DNA from: Gammaproteobacteria bacterium | GTDB lineage: Bacteria > Pseudomonadota > Gammaproteobacteria > Pseudomonadales > Azotimanducaceae | DNA: 64,000 bases | Direction of reading: 5' to 3' | NCBI GenBank assembly: GCA_026706385.1 | Contig: JAPOYV010000046.1 | Span: forward strand, 1 to 64,000 | In this document: positions 1-6,839 of the stretch, one piece after another | Position numbering within the stretch: position 1 is the first letter of the stretch | Layout: each line of letters opens with the position of its first letter | Notes under the pieces: model-generated | What the model saw: only the letters and a program-made list of their open reading frames with translations | Database searches by the model: none | Told to the model about the DNA's origin: nothing | Translations under genes and position numbers: made by a program

Positions 1-224
1 GGGCAGCGCCCGGGGATGGCGCCGCGGCTGCGGTGCGCGACCCGCGAGCGGCGGGACCGCGGCCGACCGGCGCCGCGCCGGGCGCCGCCGCGGCCCGCGG
101 GCCTGAACTCGAGGCTGGTCTGCCGGGGCCGGCGAGGCCGCCGAGGCCGTGGTTTCGTTCCGGTTCGTGGACGACGTTTCCCTTGCACGAGGCGTCACCG
201 TGGTGGGTACTGCATTCAAGGAAC

Positions 225-256
225 AGGCTACCCCGAACTACTGTATATGTCAACAG
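225..256 (-). promoter_or_regulatory. LexA-box-like site overlapping a leftward -35
   Basis: Positions 241-256 read CTGT-N8-ACAG, the proteobacterial SOS-box form. On the minus strand the same bases contain a perfect TTGACA (253-248), followed after 17 bp by a weak -10, TAGCCT (230-225). This fits a LexA-repressed promoter firing left, out of the window. The target gene is not visible, so this is inference from the motif and its overlap with a -35 box. Confidence 0.4.
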
Positions 257-299
257 TATTTGGGGCATTGCCGACGAAGTCGACCGCTTTCCCCTCCAC

Positions 300-413
300 C
301 GGAACATCGCCCTTTTCATGCAGGCCCAGCCAGGCCGACGGGTTCCCGCGAATGCCCGGTTGGTCCTACCTCGCCATGGGCCGCCAGCCGTCTTCGAAAA
401 GGGCGATGTTCCG
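300..413. repeat. 18-bp perfect inverted repeat (GGAACATCGCCC family)
   Basis: Positions 300-317 (CGGAACATCGCCCTTTTC) and 396-413 are exact reverse complements, 78 bp apart. The core GGGCGATGTTCC recurs at 448-459, and as the one-base variant GGGCCATGTTCC at 802-813. The family and any transposase are unknown. Confidence 0.75.
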
Positions 414-443
414 ATCGTGGCCGATCCGTCCCGACTCCCGATG

Positions 444-459
444 AATAGGGCGATGTTCC
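444..459 (+). repeat. Further copy of the GGGCGATGTTCC motif
   Basis: AATAGGGCGATGTTCC lies 31 bp after the right arm of the 300-413 inverted repeat, in the same orientation as that arm. Confidence 0.6.
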
Positions 460-587
460 TTCCGGTGCGGGTACTGCGCCGCGTCGGCCCGCGCGACGAC
501 GTCAAGCGACGCTCGGGCCCAGCCCGCCGCCTCCTCCGAACCGTATGGCTGATCGGGACCGGCGTCCGCGCGTGGCACGGCGCCGAA

Positions 588-664
588 GGGGTTGTCCACG
601 CCTTGTCCATGGTGCCGGTCCCCTTCGATCCAAGAGGCGCGGTGGGCAAGGGGTGGACAACCCC
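588..664. repeat. Second inverted repeat, 21-bp arms
   Basis: 588-608 (starting GGGGTTGTCCAC) and the reverse complement of 644-664 match at 19 of 21 bases. The arms are separated by 35 bp that encode nothing recognisable. It is distinct from the GATGTTCC family and could be the end of a decayed mobile element or a structured RNA. Confidence 0.55.
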
Positions 665-796
665 ATGTCGAGGTCCGGGCGCGACTGGATGGCGTCCATC
701 GCCGACGCGCGCAGAACCGACGTCGACCTCAGCCCGCGCGACTGGCGGCACGCCTAAGCCCACTCAGTCGGCGGCGGCACTTGGCGGGCCCGCATT

Positions 797-817
797 GAAC
801 AGGGCCATGTTCCCTAT
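797..817 (+). repeat. Variant copy of the GGGCGATGTTCC motif
   Basis: Core GGGCCATGTTCC at 802-813 with one change from the family consensus, lying 36 bp beyond the hom stop codon. Confidence 0.5.
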
Positions 818-848
818 GCGTGGGCGGCGTGTGGGGACCGGCGTGGGT

Positions 849-2147
849 CTACGCTGCCGGCATCATCGCGCCGAGATCCGCCACACGGATCCGCGTGATG
901 TTGCCGGTGACGCCCGGCAGCCGGGCGAGTTCGGCGACCGAGTCCTCCACGACGGTCTCGGCGACATCGTTGGTCAGGATCACGATGGGCACCCATGGTT
1001 CCGCGCCCGCGCGGATCGCTTGGGGACGCTGGATCACGGCCTCGATGGAGATGTCGTGACGGCTCAGGATGTCGGCGACTTCGGCGAAGACGCCGGGCTG
1101 GTCGATGGCCGGGATCTTCAGGTAGTGGGGACAGACCACGCCGGCGATGGGCAGGCTGTGCAGGCAACGCTTCGGCGCGCTCGGGACCGCGTGCGTTCCG
1201 CGGGCGACCTCGACCAAATCCGCGACAACGGCGGAGGCCGTCGGCATGCCGCCGGCTCCCGGCCCCACGTACAGCGTGGGACCGACGGCGCTGCCGTGGA
1301 CCATAACCGCGTTCATGACCCCGGAGACCTTGGCGAGGAGCAGCGTGTCGGGCACGAGGGCCGGGTGGACGCGGGCCTCGACGCCGGCGTCGGTGAGACG
1401 GGCAATGCCCAGATGCTTGATGGAGAAGCCGAGTTCGCGGGCGTAGCGGATGTCTTCGATGTCGACTTGCGAGATGCCCTCCACGTGCACGCCGGTGAAG
1501 TCGATGTCCGTGTCGAACGCCAGTGCCGCCAGGATCGCCAGCTTCTGTGCGGCGTCGATCCCCTCGATGTCGAAGGTCGGATCGGCCTCCGCGTAGCCGA
1601 GGCGTTGGGCTTCGGCCAATGCGTCGGCGAACGACCAGCCGTCGTCCTCCATCGCCGTGAGGATGTAGTTGGACGTTCCGTTCACGATGCCGGCCAGGAC
1701 ATCGACCTCGTTGGCCGCGAGGCCGTTTCTCAATGCGTTGATGATCGGGATGCCGCCTGCCACGGCGGCCTCGAACCCCAAGGCCAGGTTGCCCTGCTCC
1801 GCCTTGTCGAACAACTCGCCGCCAAAGGCTGCGAGCAGCGCCTTGTTGGCGGTGACGACGTGCTGACCGGCGTCCAGGGCCTTCGCGACGATTTCCCGGG
1901 CCGTCGTGTCGCCACCGATCAGTTCGACCAGCACGTCCACGTCGTCCGACGCCAGGGATTCCAGGTCGGTGTCGAAGACGGCATCCAACCCGAGGTCGGG
2001 CTTCGGGGTCCGGCTCGCCGCTCGCACGAGTTCGATCGGCCGTCCGGCCCGTGCGGCCAGCGCCGGACCGTTCGCGCGCAGCAACTCGACGACGCTCGCA
2101 CCGACTGTCCCTAGGCCGGCGATGCCGACCCGCAACGATTTGGCCAT
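849..2147 (-). CDS. hom: Homoserine dehydrogenase
   Basis: 432 aa. Reduces aspartate semialdehyde to homoserine with NAD(P)H, the branch point to threonine and methionine. The N-terminal nucleotide-binding motif GLGTVG is at residues 11-16. The catalytic core carries NGTSNYIL and a Lys-rich substrate region, and the C-terminal ~80 residues look like an ACT domain, which in this family mediates threonine feedback. The ATG lies 3 nt after the dsbC stop, so the two genes are almost certainly co-transcribed in the order xerD-dsbC-hom, as in Pseudomonas. Unlike there, thrC does not follow; a repeat-rich non-coding stretch does. Confidence 0.96.
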   Translation of the reverse strand: MAKSLRVGIAGLGTVGASVVELLRANGPALAARAGRPIELVRAASRTPKPDLGLDAVFDTDLESLASDDVDVLVELIGGDTTAREIVAKALDAGQHVVTANKALLAAFGGELFDKAEQGNLALGFEAAVAGGIPIINALRNGLAANEVDVLAGIVNGTSNYILTAMEDDGWSFADALAEAQRLGYAEADPTFDIEGIDAAQKLAILAALAFDTDIDFTGVHVEGISQVDIEDIRYARELGFSIKHLGIARLTDAGVEARVHPALVPDTLLLAKVSGVMNAVMVHGSAVGPTLYVGPGAGGMPTASAVVADLVEVARGTHAVPSAPKRCLHSLPIAGVVCPHYLKIPAIDQPGVFAEVADILSRHDISIEAVIQRPQAIRAGAEPWVPIVILTNDVAETVVEDSVAELARLPGVTGNITRIRVADLGAMMPAA

Positions 2148-2150
2148 TGA

Positions 2151-2882
2151 CTAAAGCTCCAGGAGGGCGGCGAGCTGGGCCGGCGGGGTGTAGCCAGGCA
2201 GCATTCGACCGTCGGCAAGCACCAGGGTCGGCGTACCGCTGAGCCCCACGTCCTGGCCGAGTTGATACTGTGCGGCGACTGGGTTCACGCACGCCCTTGG
2301 CGGGATCTCCTCGCCGTTCTTGAGCCGTGTCAGCGCATCCAGGGGGTCCACGGCGCACCACGCCGATACCATGCGGTCGTAACTCGGCGATCCAACGCCC
2401 GCGCGGGGGTAGGCCAGGTAGCGGATTTCGATGCCAAGAGCGTGATATTCGGGCATCTGCTTATGCAGTTGCCGACAATAGCCGCAGTCAGTATCGGTGA
2501 ACACGAGCACGCTCGCCTTGGGCGTCCCGTCGGGTGAGAACACCAGCATGTCCGACTCGGCGATACCGTCGACGATCTCCAGACGCCGCGCGCTGCGACG
2601 CCCCTCCGTGACGGCCACAAGCCGGTGGTCGTCCTGGATCTCGTAGAGGTTGCCGAAGATGAAGTAGCGGCAGTCCGGGGTTACGTAGAGGTAGTCGCCA
2701 CCTTGCACCTCGACCTCGAAGAGCCCGGGGGCCGCTGCCGGAACCACGCTTTCGGCCGGCAGGCCCTGGGTCGCCATGCACTCGGCGATCTCGGAAGCAA
2801 CATCGTCCTGGTCGGCCGCCGCCGCGACGGCCGCAACGCAGAGACCGACACCTAGGCCTAAGACCTTCTGCGCAGCGGGCAA
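2151..2882 (-). CDS. dsbC: Thiol:disulfide interchange protein DsbC
   Basis: 243 aa periplasmic disulfide isomerase. I chose the TTG at 2882: it has AGGAG 8 nt upstream and gives a clean signal peptide (hydrophobic residues 8-23, Ala-rich cleavage region). Upstream in-frame starts would run deep into xerD. An N-terminal dimerisation region (about 28-105) is followed by a thioredoxin fold with active-site C133-G-Y-C136 and a later GTPT cis-proline loop. A second Cys pair is in the C-terminal part. It sits between xerD and hom, the usual gammaproteobacterial order. Confidence 0.93.
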   Translation of the reverse strand: MPAAQKVLGLGVGLCVAAVAAAADQDDVASEIAECMATQGLPAESVVPAAAPGLFEVEVQGGDYLYVTPDCRYFIFGNLYEIQDDHRLVAVTEGRRSARRLEIVDGIAESDMLVFSPDGTPKASVLVFTDTDCGYCRQLHKQMPEYHALGIEIRYLAYPRAGVGSPSYDRMVSAWCAVDPLDALTRLKNGEEIPPRACVNPVAAQYQLGQDVGLSGTPTLVLADGRMLPGYTPPAQLAALLEL

Positions 2883-2919
2883 GACGTTACTCCTGTTGTC
2901 AATTGCATTCCCTTGGACT

Positions 2920-3825
2920 CTAGCCTCGGGGATGGTGTTCCGCGTGCAGTTCCTGCAAGCGCTGGCGGGCGACGTGAGTATAAATCTGCGTCGTCGATAA
3001 GTCCGCATGGCCGAGCATGAGTTGCACGGCGCGCAAATCCGCCCCGTGGTCGACCAAGTGCGTGGCGAAGGCGTGGCGCAGCGTATGCGGGGAGATCGAG
3101 CGGACGATCCCGGCGGCGGCCGCATGGCGCTTGATGGCATGCCAGAACGTCTGTCTGGTCATCGCCGTGCCGCGGTTGCTCGGAAACAGCGCATCGCTCG
3201 CCCGCTGTCCGAGCAGGGCCGGTCGCGCCTCGTCGAGGTAGCGCCGGACCCATCCCAAAGCAACCTCGCCCACAGGCACGAGCCGCTCCTTGCCGCCCTT
3301 GCCGACCACCTGCACCGTGCCGCGCCGCAAGTTGAGCGCGGGAACCGTGAGGCCGACGAGTTCGCTGACCCGCAAGCCCGTGGCGTAGAGCAGCTCGAGC
3401 ATCACACGGTCGCGGAATCCCTCGGGGGAGTTGGTCGGGTCATCGCACTTCGGTGCGGCCAGCAAGCTCTCGATCTCCGTCTCGGTCAGCGAACCCGGCA
3501 ACGGGCGACCCAGGAGCGGTCGACTGACGTTCGCCGTGGGATCGGCGGCTACCGCGCCGGACTCCGCCGCACGCCGGTAGAAGCTGCGCGCAGCGGACAG
3601 GAACCGCGCGACGGTCCGCGGCGAGCGTCCTGCCGCAAGCCGGTCGGCCAGGTACTGATGCACATCCGCTTCGGTCGCCGCGTGCAAGTCCCGGTCGAGC
3701 CATCGCGCAAAGCCGGCCAGATCACGTCGATAGCTTGCGAGCGTAGCGCGGCTCAGGCCGTGCTCAAGCCACAGGTGGTCCAAGTGGGCATCGATCGCAC
3801 TGTCCGACGCACCAGATTGGCGCAT
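2920..3825 (-). CDS. xerD: Tyrosine recombinase XerD
   Basis: 301 aa, the normal length. Acts with XerC at dif to resolve chromosome dimers. The N-terminal SAM-like core-binding domain spans about 8-100. The catalytic domain carries R152 (in GLRVSE), K176, H247-x-x-R250 (SPHTLRHAF), H273 (LGH) and the nucleophile Y282 (IYTHV). All catalytic residues are present, so it should be active. XerD is preferred over XerC because dsbC and hom follow directly, 37 nt downstream. First gene of its operon. Confidence 0.93.
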   Translation of the reverse strand: MRQSGASDSAIDAHLDHLWLEHGLSRATLASYRRDLAGFARWLDRDLHAATEADVHQYLADRLAAGRSPRTVARFLSAARSFYRRAAESGAVAADPTANVSRPLLGRPLPGSLTETEIESLLAAPKCDDPTNSPEGFRDRVMLELLYATGLRVSELVGLTVPALNLRRGTVQVVGKGGKERLVPVGEVALGWVRRYLDEARPALLGQRASDALFPSNRGTAMTRQTFWHAIKRHAAAAGIVRSISPHTLRHAFATHLVDHGADLRAVQLMLGHADLSTTQIYTHVARQRLQELHAEHHPRG

Positions 3826-3889
3826 TCCCTTGGACTCCTAGGCGGTGGCGTGCCGCCTCTGCGACTGTCGCAATCCGCAGAACATCCAT

Positions 3890-3918
3890 AACGTATTGAA
3901 ATGTTGGGCCAGATTCAA
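3890..3918 (-). promoter_or_regulatory. Possible promoter of xerD-dsbC-hom
   Basis: On the minus strand TTGAAT (3918-3913) and TACGTT (3895-3890) are 17 bp apart in a locally AT-richer patch about 65 bp upstream of the xerD ATG. The -10 matches consensus at only three of six bases. Confidence 0.3.
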
Positions 3919-4058
3919 CTCCCGTGGGTCAGAGTGCGGGACTTGGCACAAAGTCTGCTTCTACGTTGCCACGGCGAGTCCGGCGAAGTCCTCGGTCACC
4001 CGAGACTCAAGCGATGTCGGACCGTTCAGGCCGGTCGCCTCTCCCGTGCCTGGACGTA

Positions 4059-4111
4059 CCAGCTTGCCAGGCGGCAGTTCTCCCCTTCACTCATTGCCCC
4101 TGGCAGGCTGG
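4059..4111. repeat. 13-bp inverted repeat downstream of rplS
   Basis: CCAGCTTGCCAGG (4059-4071) and CCTGGCAGGCTGG (4099-4111) pair at 12 of 13 positions around a 27-nt loop. It is the only structure seen in the 311-bp gap 3826-4136, between the rplS stop and xerD. There is no T-tract, so it is not a classical intrinsic terminator, though it could end or stabilise the rplS transcript. Confidence 0.45.
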
Positions 4112-4136
4112 CCGCTTGACCGACCGTGGGGCGCCT

Positions 4137-4493
4137 TCAGATCTTTTCGCGAATCCGGGCTGCCCGGCCGCGGCGCTCGCGCAGGTAGTAGAGCTTCGCC
4201 TTGCGAACGTCGCCCCGGCGTTTCACGCTGACGCCGGCGATCATGGGGCTATGGGTCTGGAACGTGCGCTCCACGCCGACCCCGTGGGAAATCTTCCGCA
4301 CCGTAAAGGACGAGTTGAGCCCCCGGTTGCGTTTGCCGATCACCACGCCTTCGAAGGCTTGGAGGCGTTCGCGGGAACCCTCGCGGACGCGCACCTGCAC
4401 CACCACCGTGTCGCCGGGAGCGAACTCCGGGAGATCGTCCTTCAACTGGGCGTTTTCGACTTCCTCGATGATCTCATTGCGGCGCATGGGCAT
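4137..4493 (-). CDS. rplS: 50S ribosomal protein L19
   Basis: 118 aa, the usual length. Stretches typical of L19 are [41 protein letters not shown] and the Arg-rich tail. It sits at the 30S/50S interface. The gene overlaps the 3' end of trmD by 20 bp if the first ATG is used. A second in-frame ATG two codons later (4487) would shorten the overlap. Last gene of rpsP-rimM-trmD-rplS. Confidence 0.97.
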   Translation of the reverse strand: MPMRRNEIIEEVENAQLKDDLPEFAPGDTVVVQVRVREGSRERLQAFEGVVIGKRNRGLNSSFTVRKISHGVGVERTFQTHSPMIAGVSVKRRGDVRKAKLYYLRERRGRAARIREKI

Positions 4494-5244
4494 CCTCCAG
4501 TGTGTTCAATCGGGTCTTTACGATGTAGTCCGCCAACAGCGTCCGGTCGGCGGCGGTCAAGTCGCGGTCGAGCAGCATATCCGGGCGCCGCTGCCATGTG
4601 CGACCGAGCGCTTCCCGGCGCCGCCAATCCGCCACCGCCCCGTGGTCGCCGGACAACAGGACGCTTGGGGCGGAAACGCCGTCCACGACTTCCGGGCGCG
4701 TATAGTGGGGACAGTCGAGCAGGTCGTCCATGTACGAATCCGCCGGGGCCGACTCCGGGTTGCCGAGAACGCCCGGCAACACGCGCGCAACAGCATCGAG
4801 TACCACCAGCGCCGCCAATTCACCGCCGGACAGGACGTAGTCGCCGATGGACAGTTCGCGGTCCACTTGCGTCGCGACGAACCGCTCGTCCACGCCCTCG
4901 TAACGGGCAGCGACGAGCACGAATCCGGGCAGCGCCGCCAAATCCGCAGCGATCCGCTGGTCGAAACGCTCGCCCTGCGGGGTCAGGAAGACCACCGGCG
5001 CGGACTCTGGGACGAGCGCCTTCGCCGCACCCACCGCGCGCTTCAGCGGGTCCACCATCATGACCATCCCCGGACCGCCGCCGAAGGGGCGGTCATCGAC
5101 CGTGTTGTGCCGGTCGTCGGCGAAGTCGCGCGGGTTGACCGTCGCACAGTGGAGCTTGAGGTCGCGTAACGCGCGCCCAGTGACACCGGCGGCCAACGCC
5201 GCTTCGACGACATCCGGGAACAGGGTCACGACGGCTGTCTGCAT
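4474..5244 (-). CDS. trmD: tRNA (guanine-37-N1)-methyltransferase TrmD
   Basis: 256 aa from the ATG at 5244 ([11 protein letters not shown]). An in-frame start seven codons earlier would overlap rimM. SPOUT-class enzyme methylating G37 of tRNAs with GG anticodon ends, preventing +1 frameshifting. The AdoMet trefoil-knot residues are in RYEGVDER and [14 protein letters not shown] (about 112-140). The conserved RPFGGGPGM loop is present. Follows rimM by 2 nt. Confidence 0.96.
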   Translation of the reverse strand: MQTAVVTLFPDVVEAALAAGVTGRALRDLKLHCATVNPRDFADDRHNTVDDRPFGGGPGMVMMVDPLKRAVGAAKALVPESAPVVFLTPQGERFDQRIAADLAALPGFVLVAARYEGVDERFVATQVDRELSIGDYVLSGGELAALVVLDAVARVLPGVLGNPESAPADSYMDDLLDCPHYTRPEVVDGVSAPSVLLSGDHGAVADWRRREALGRTWQRRPDMLLDRDLTAADRTLLADYIVKTRLNTLEDAHAPQ

Positions 5245-5246
5245 GG

Positions 5247-5750
5247 TCACGCTCCGCCCGACCACGCGGATTGCCAGTTTGCATCGATGGTCTTCGCGAC
5301 GACGTCCACGGCCCTGACGATCTCGGGCACGAACGGGATCATGTCCGTGCCCTGGGGCCCCTCGACGACGAGTACGTCGTGCGCGGGCGTTTCGAATACT
5401 CGGACCACGGTCCCCACGTCGCCATCCTCGCCGAGGACCCGACAGCCGACCAGGTCCCGCCAGTAGTACTCGTCAGCGTCCGTGACCGGCAGCAACTCGG
5501 CCGCCACCGCGATCTCGGCGCCGCGCAGGCCGGCCGCCGCATCGCGGTCGGCACAGCCGTCTATGCAGGCAACGAAACCGCGTTGGTGTGGTCGAACGGC
5601 GGCGTCGACTGTCCGCCAGTCAGTACCGCGACGGAGTTGCCACGGCCGATAGGTTGCGAGGTTTGCGGCCGGCTGCGTGAACGACCTCACGTGCACCCAT
5701 CCGTGGACCCCGAACGGGCCGCCAACGGCGCCGATGACCACCGGATCCAC
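5247..5750 (-). CDS. rimM: Ribosome maturation factor RimM
   Basis: 167 aa, GTG start. Assists maturation of the 30S head by binding S19. The N-terminal RimM beta-barrel begins with IGAVGGPFGVHGWVHV. The C-terminal PRC barrel includes YYWRDLVGCRV, VFETPAHDVLVV and the acidic VPEIVRAVD stretch. Part of the rpsP-rimM-trmD-rplS unit, 15 nt after rpsP. Confidence 0.94.
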   Translation of the reverse strand: MDPVVIGAVGGPFGVHGWVHVRSFTQPAANLATYRPWQLRRGTDWRTVDAAVRPHQRGFVACIDGCADRDAAAGLRGAEIAVAAELLPVTDADEYYWRDLVGCRVLGEDGDVGTVVRVFETPAHDVLVVEGPQGTDMIPFVPEIVRAVDVVAKTIDANWQSAWSGGA

Positions 5751-5765
5751 CTTGCCGCACCACGC

Positions 5766-6056
5766 TTACGCCGTCTCGGACGCCTCGGCTTCGGCGTCCG
5801 CCGGCGTTGACTGCGCCTGGCGGTGACGGGCAATCAACTGAGCGGTGCGCTCGGTCGGTTGCGCGCCGACGGACAGCCAATAGTCGACGCGTTCGAGATC
5901 GATGCGAAGTTCCTCTTCGCCACCGCGCGCCAACGGGTTGTAGAACCCGACGCGCTCGATGAAGCGACCGTCGCGCTTTGCGGTCTTCTCGGCCACGGTG
6001 ACCTGGTAGAAGGGATGTTTCTTGCCCCCGTGGCGGGCCAGTCGAATGGTGACCAC
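5766..6056 (-). CDS. rpsP: 30S ribosomal protein S16
   Basis: 96 aa. Starts with a GTG (V-T-I-R-L-A-R-H-G) and contains [26 protein letters not shown], the S16 core, followed by the family's [17 protein letters not shown]. An Ala/Glu-rich tail follows. In most gammaproteobacteria it lies directly after ffh; here an 800-bp toxin-antitoxin insertion separates them. Confidence 0.96.
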   Translation of the reverse strand: MVTIRLARHGGKKHPFYQVTVAEKTAKRDGRFIERVGFYNPLARGGEEELRIDLERVDYWLSVGAQPTERTAQLIARHRQAQSTPADAEAEASETA

Positions 6057-6137
6057 GTCTTTGAAGCGCCGTTCTGCGAAAGGCGCGCGATTCTAGCCGA
6101 TCGAGACGATGAGCGATACCGCGGCGCGTGGCTTAAG

Positions 6138-6536
6138 TCACCGCAACGTCGCGGTGAGTCCAGCCGCGACTATGCGATGGTCCCGGGTCAGCAAGGTCGC
6201 GCCCAGTATCCGGGACGTGGCGACGATAATCCTGTCCGCGGGGTCCCGGTGGAACGAGTCCGGCAAGGCCGCGACCTCGGCAGCCACGGCGGGCGAGATC
6301 GCCTGTCGGCGCACGAGCGGCGGCGCCACCGCCTTGTCAAGCCAATCCCGCAGGGGCAGCGCAAGCCGGATCCGCCCCAGACTATGGAGCGTGGCCACTT
6401 CCCAAAGCGAGATATCGGATACATGGACCGGACTATCCGGGCTCGCGGATTTCAGGACCTCGCGTTGTGCCTCCGAGAGCTGCGCCATGTCCGTTAGCCA
6501 CCAGATCAAGATGTGCGTATCGAGCAGCGCGATCAC
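6138..6536 (-). CDS. VapC-family PIN-domain toxin
   Basis: 132 aa from the GTG at 6536, which overlaps the antitoxin stop as GTGA. The longer upstream frame would only run through the antitoxin. PIN ribonucleases cleave tRNA or rRNA using a Mg-binding acidic cluster. Visible are the first Asp in LLDTHILIWW (residues 5-6), Glu in DISLWEVATL and Asp in HRDPADRIIVATS plus LLTRD near the C-terminus, so all four catalytic positions are present. Its partner is the Phd-like antitoxin just upstream. Probably active. Confidence 0.9.
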   Translation of the reverse strand: MIALLDTHILIWWLTDMAQLSEAQREVLKSASPDSPVHVSDISLWEVATLHSLGRIRLALPLRDWLDKAVAPPLVRRQAISPAVAAEVAALPDSFHRDPADRIIVATSRILGATLLTRDHRIVAAGLTATLR

Positions 6537-6772
6537 GACTGGTTGCTTTCCCAGTCGCTCTCCGGGACAGCGGGCCCGATGATGTCGCCAACCACGGTGA
6601 CCGTGCCCGCCAACTCCAACTGGGGGAACGGCGCCTTCGAACGTGTCGGCGGCCACAGCTCCGCTACCGGGCGACCGCGTTTCAGGATGACGACGTGCTC
6701 GCCGGTGTCCCGAACGCGATCGAGGATGGCCAGGCAACGTGCCTTAAAGTCTGAGGCGTTGATCGTCTCCAT
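6533..6772 (-). CDS. Phd/YefM-family antitoxin
   Basis: 79 aa. The N-terminus METINASDFKARCLAILDRV followed by GEHVVILKRGRPVAEL is the Phd/YefM DNA-binding fold. The C-terminal tail should neutralise the VapC-like toxin encoded 4 bp overlapping downstream. Antitoxins of this family repress their own operon with the toxin as co-repressor; a palindrome sits in the promoter immediately upstream. The pair is inserted between ffh and rpsP. Confidence 0.9.
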   Translation of the reverse strand: METINASDFKARCLAILDRVRDTGEHVVILKRGRPVAELWPPTRSKAPFPQLELAGTVTVVGDIIGPAVPESDWESNQS

Positions 6773-6780
6773 AGATGACT

Positions 6781-6809
6781 AGTATCAATGACTAGTCATG
6801 ACGAGTCAA
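6781..6809 (-). promoter_or_regulatory. Promoter with operator palindrome for the VapC module
   Basis: Minus-strand TTGACT (6809-6804) and GATACT (6786-6781) are 17 bp apart. The perfect 12-bp palindrome ATGACTAGTCAT (6788-6799) lies between them, and TGACTAGT repeats at 6776-6783, overlapping the -10. The predicted start point, about 6774, is next to the antitoxin ATG at 6772, so the mRNA may be nearly leaderless. The layout is that expected of an autoregulated antitoxin operator. Confidence 0.65.
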
Positions 6810-6839
6810 CTCGTGCTGAGCCGAATCGGCCCGACGAAC

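Larger units (their letters stand above)
1..848. other. Repeat-rich non-coding stretch at window edge
   Basis: No convincing gene. The long plus-strand frame from about 33 runs antisense through hom and is its shadow. The stretch holds four copies of a GGGCGATGTTCC-type motif, a second inverted repeat (588-664) and a LexA-box-like site (241-256). Leftward of that site all three minus-strand frames are mostly open because of GC content. One begins with GTG at 198-196 and is open for 66 codons to the edge (Pro/Arg/Ala-rich). A truncated leftward gene is possible but the frame cannot be decided. The position normally taken by thrC, downstream of hom, is occupied by this stretch. Confidence 0.6.

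Noticed and set aside
33-2114. 693-codon plus-strand frame
   Set aside because: Antisense to hom across most of its length; composition is the GC-driven shadow of hom codons, with no domain.
4059-4111. Rho-independent terminator after rplS
   Set aside because: The inverted repeat has a 27-nt loop and no T-tract on either side, so it is kept only as a repeat.
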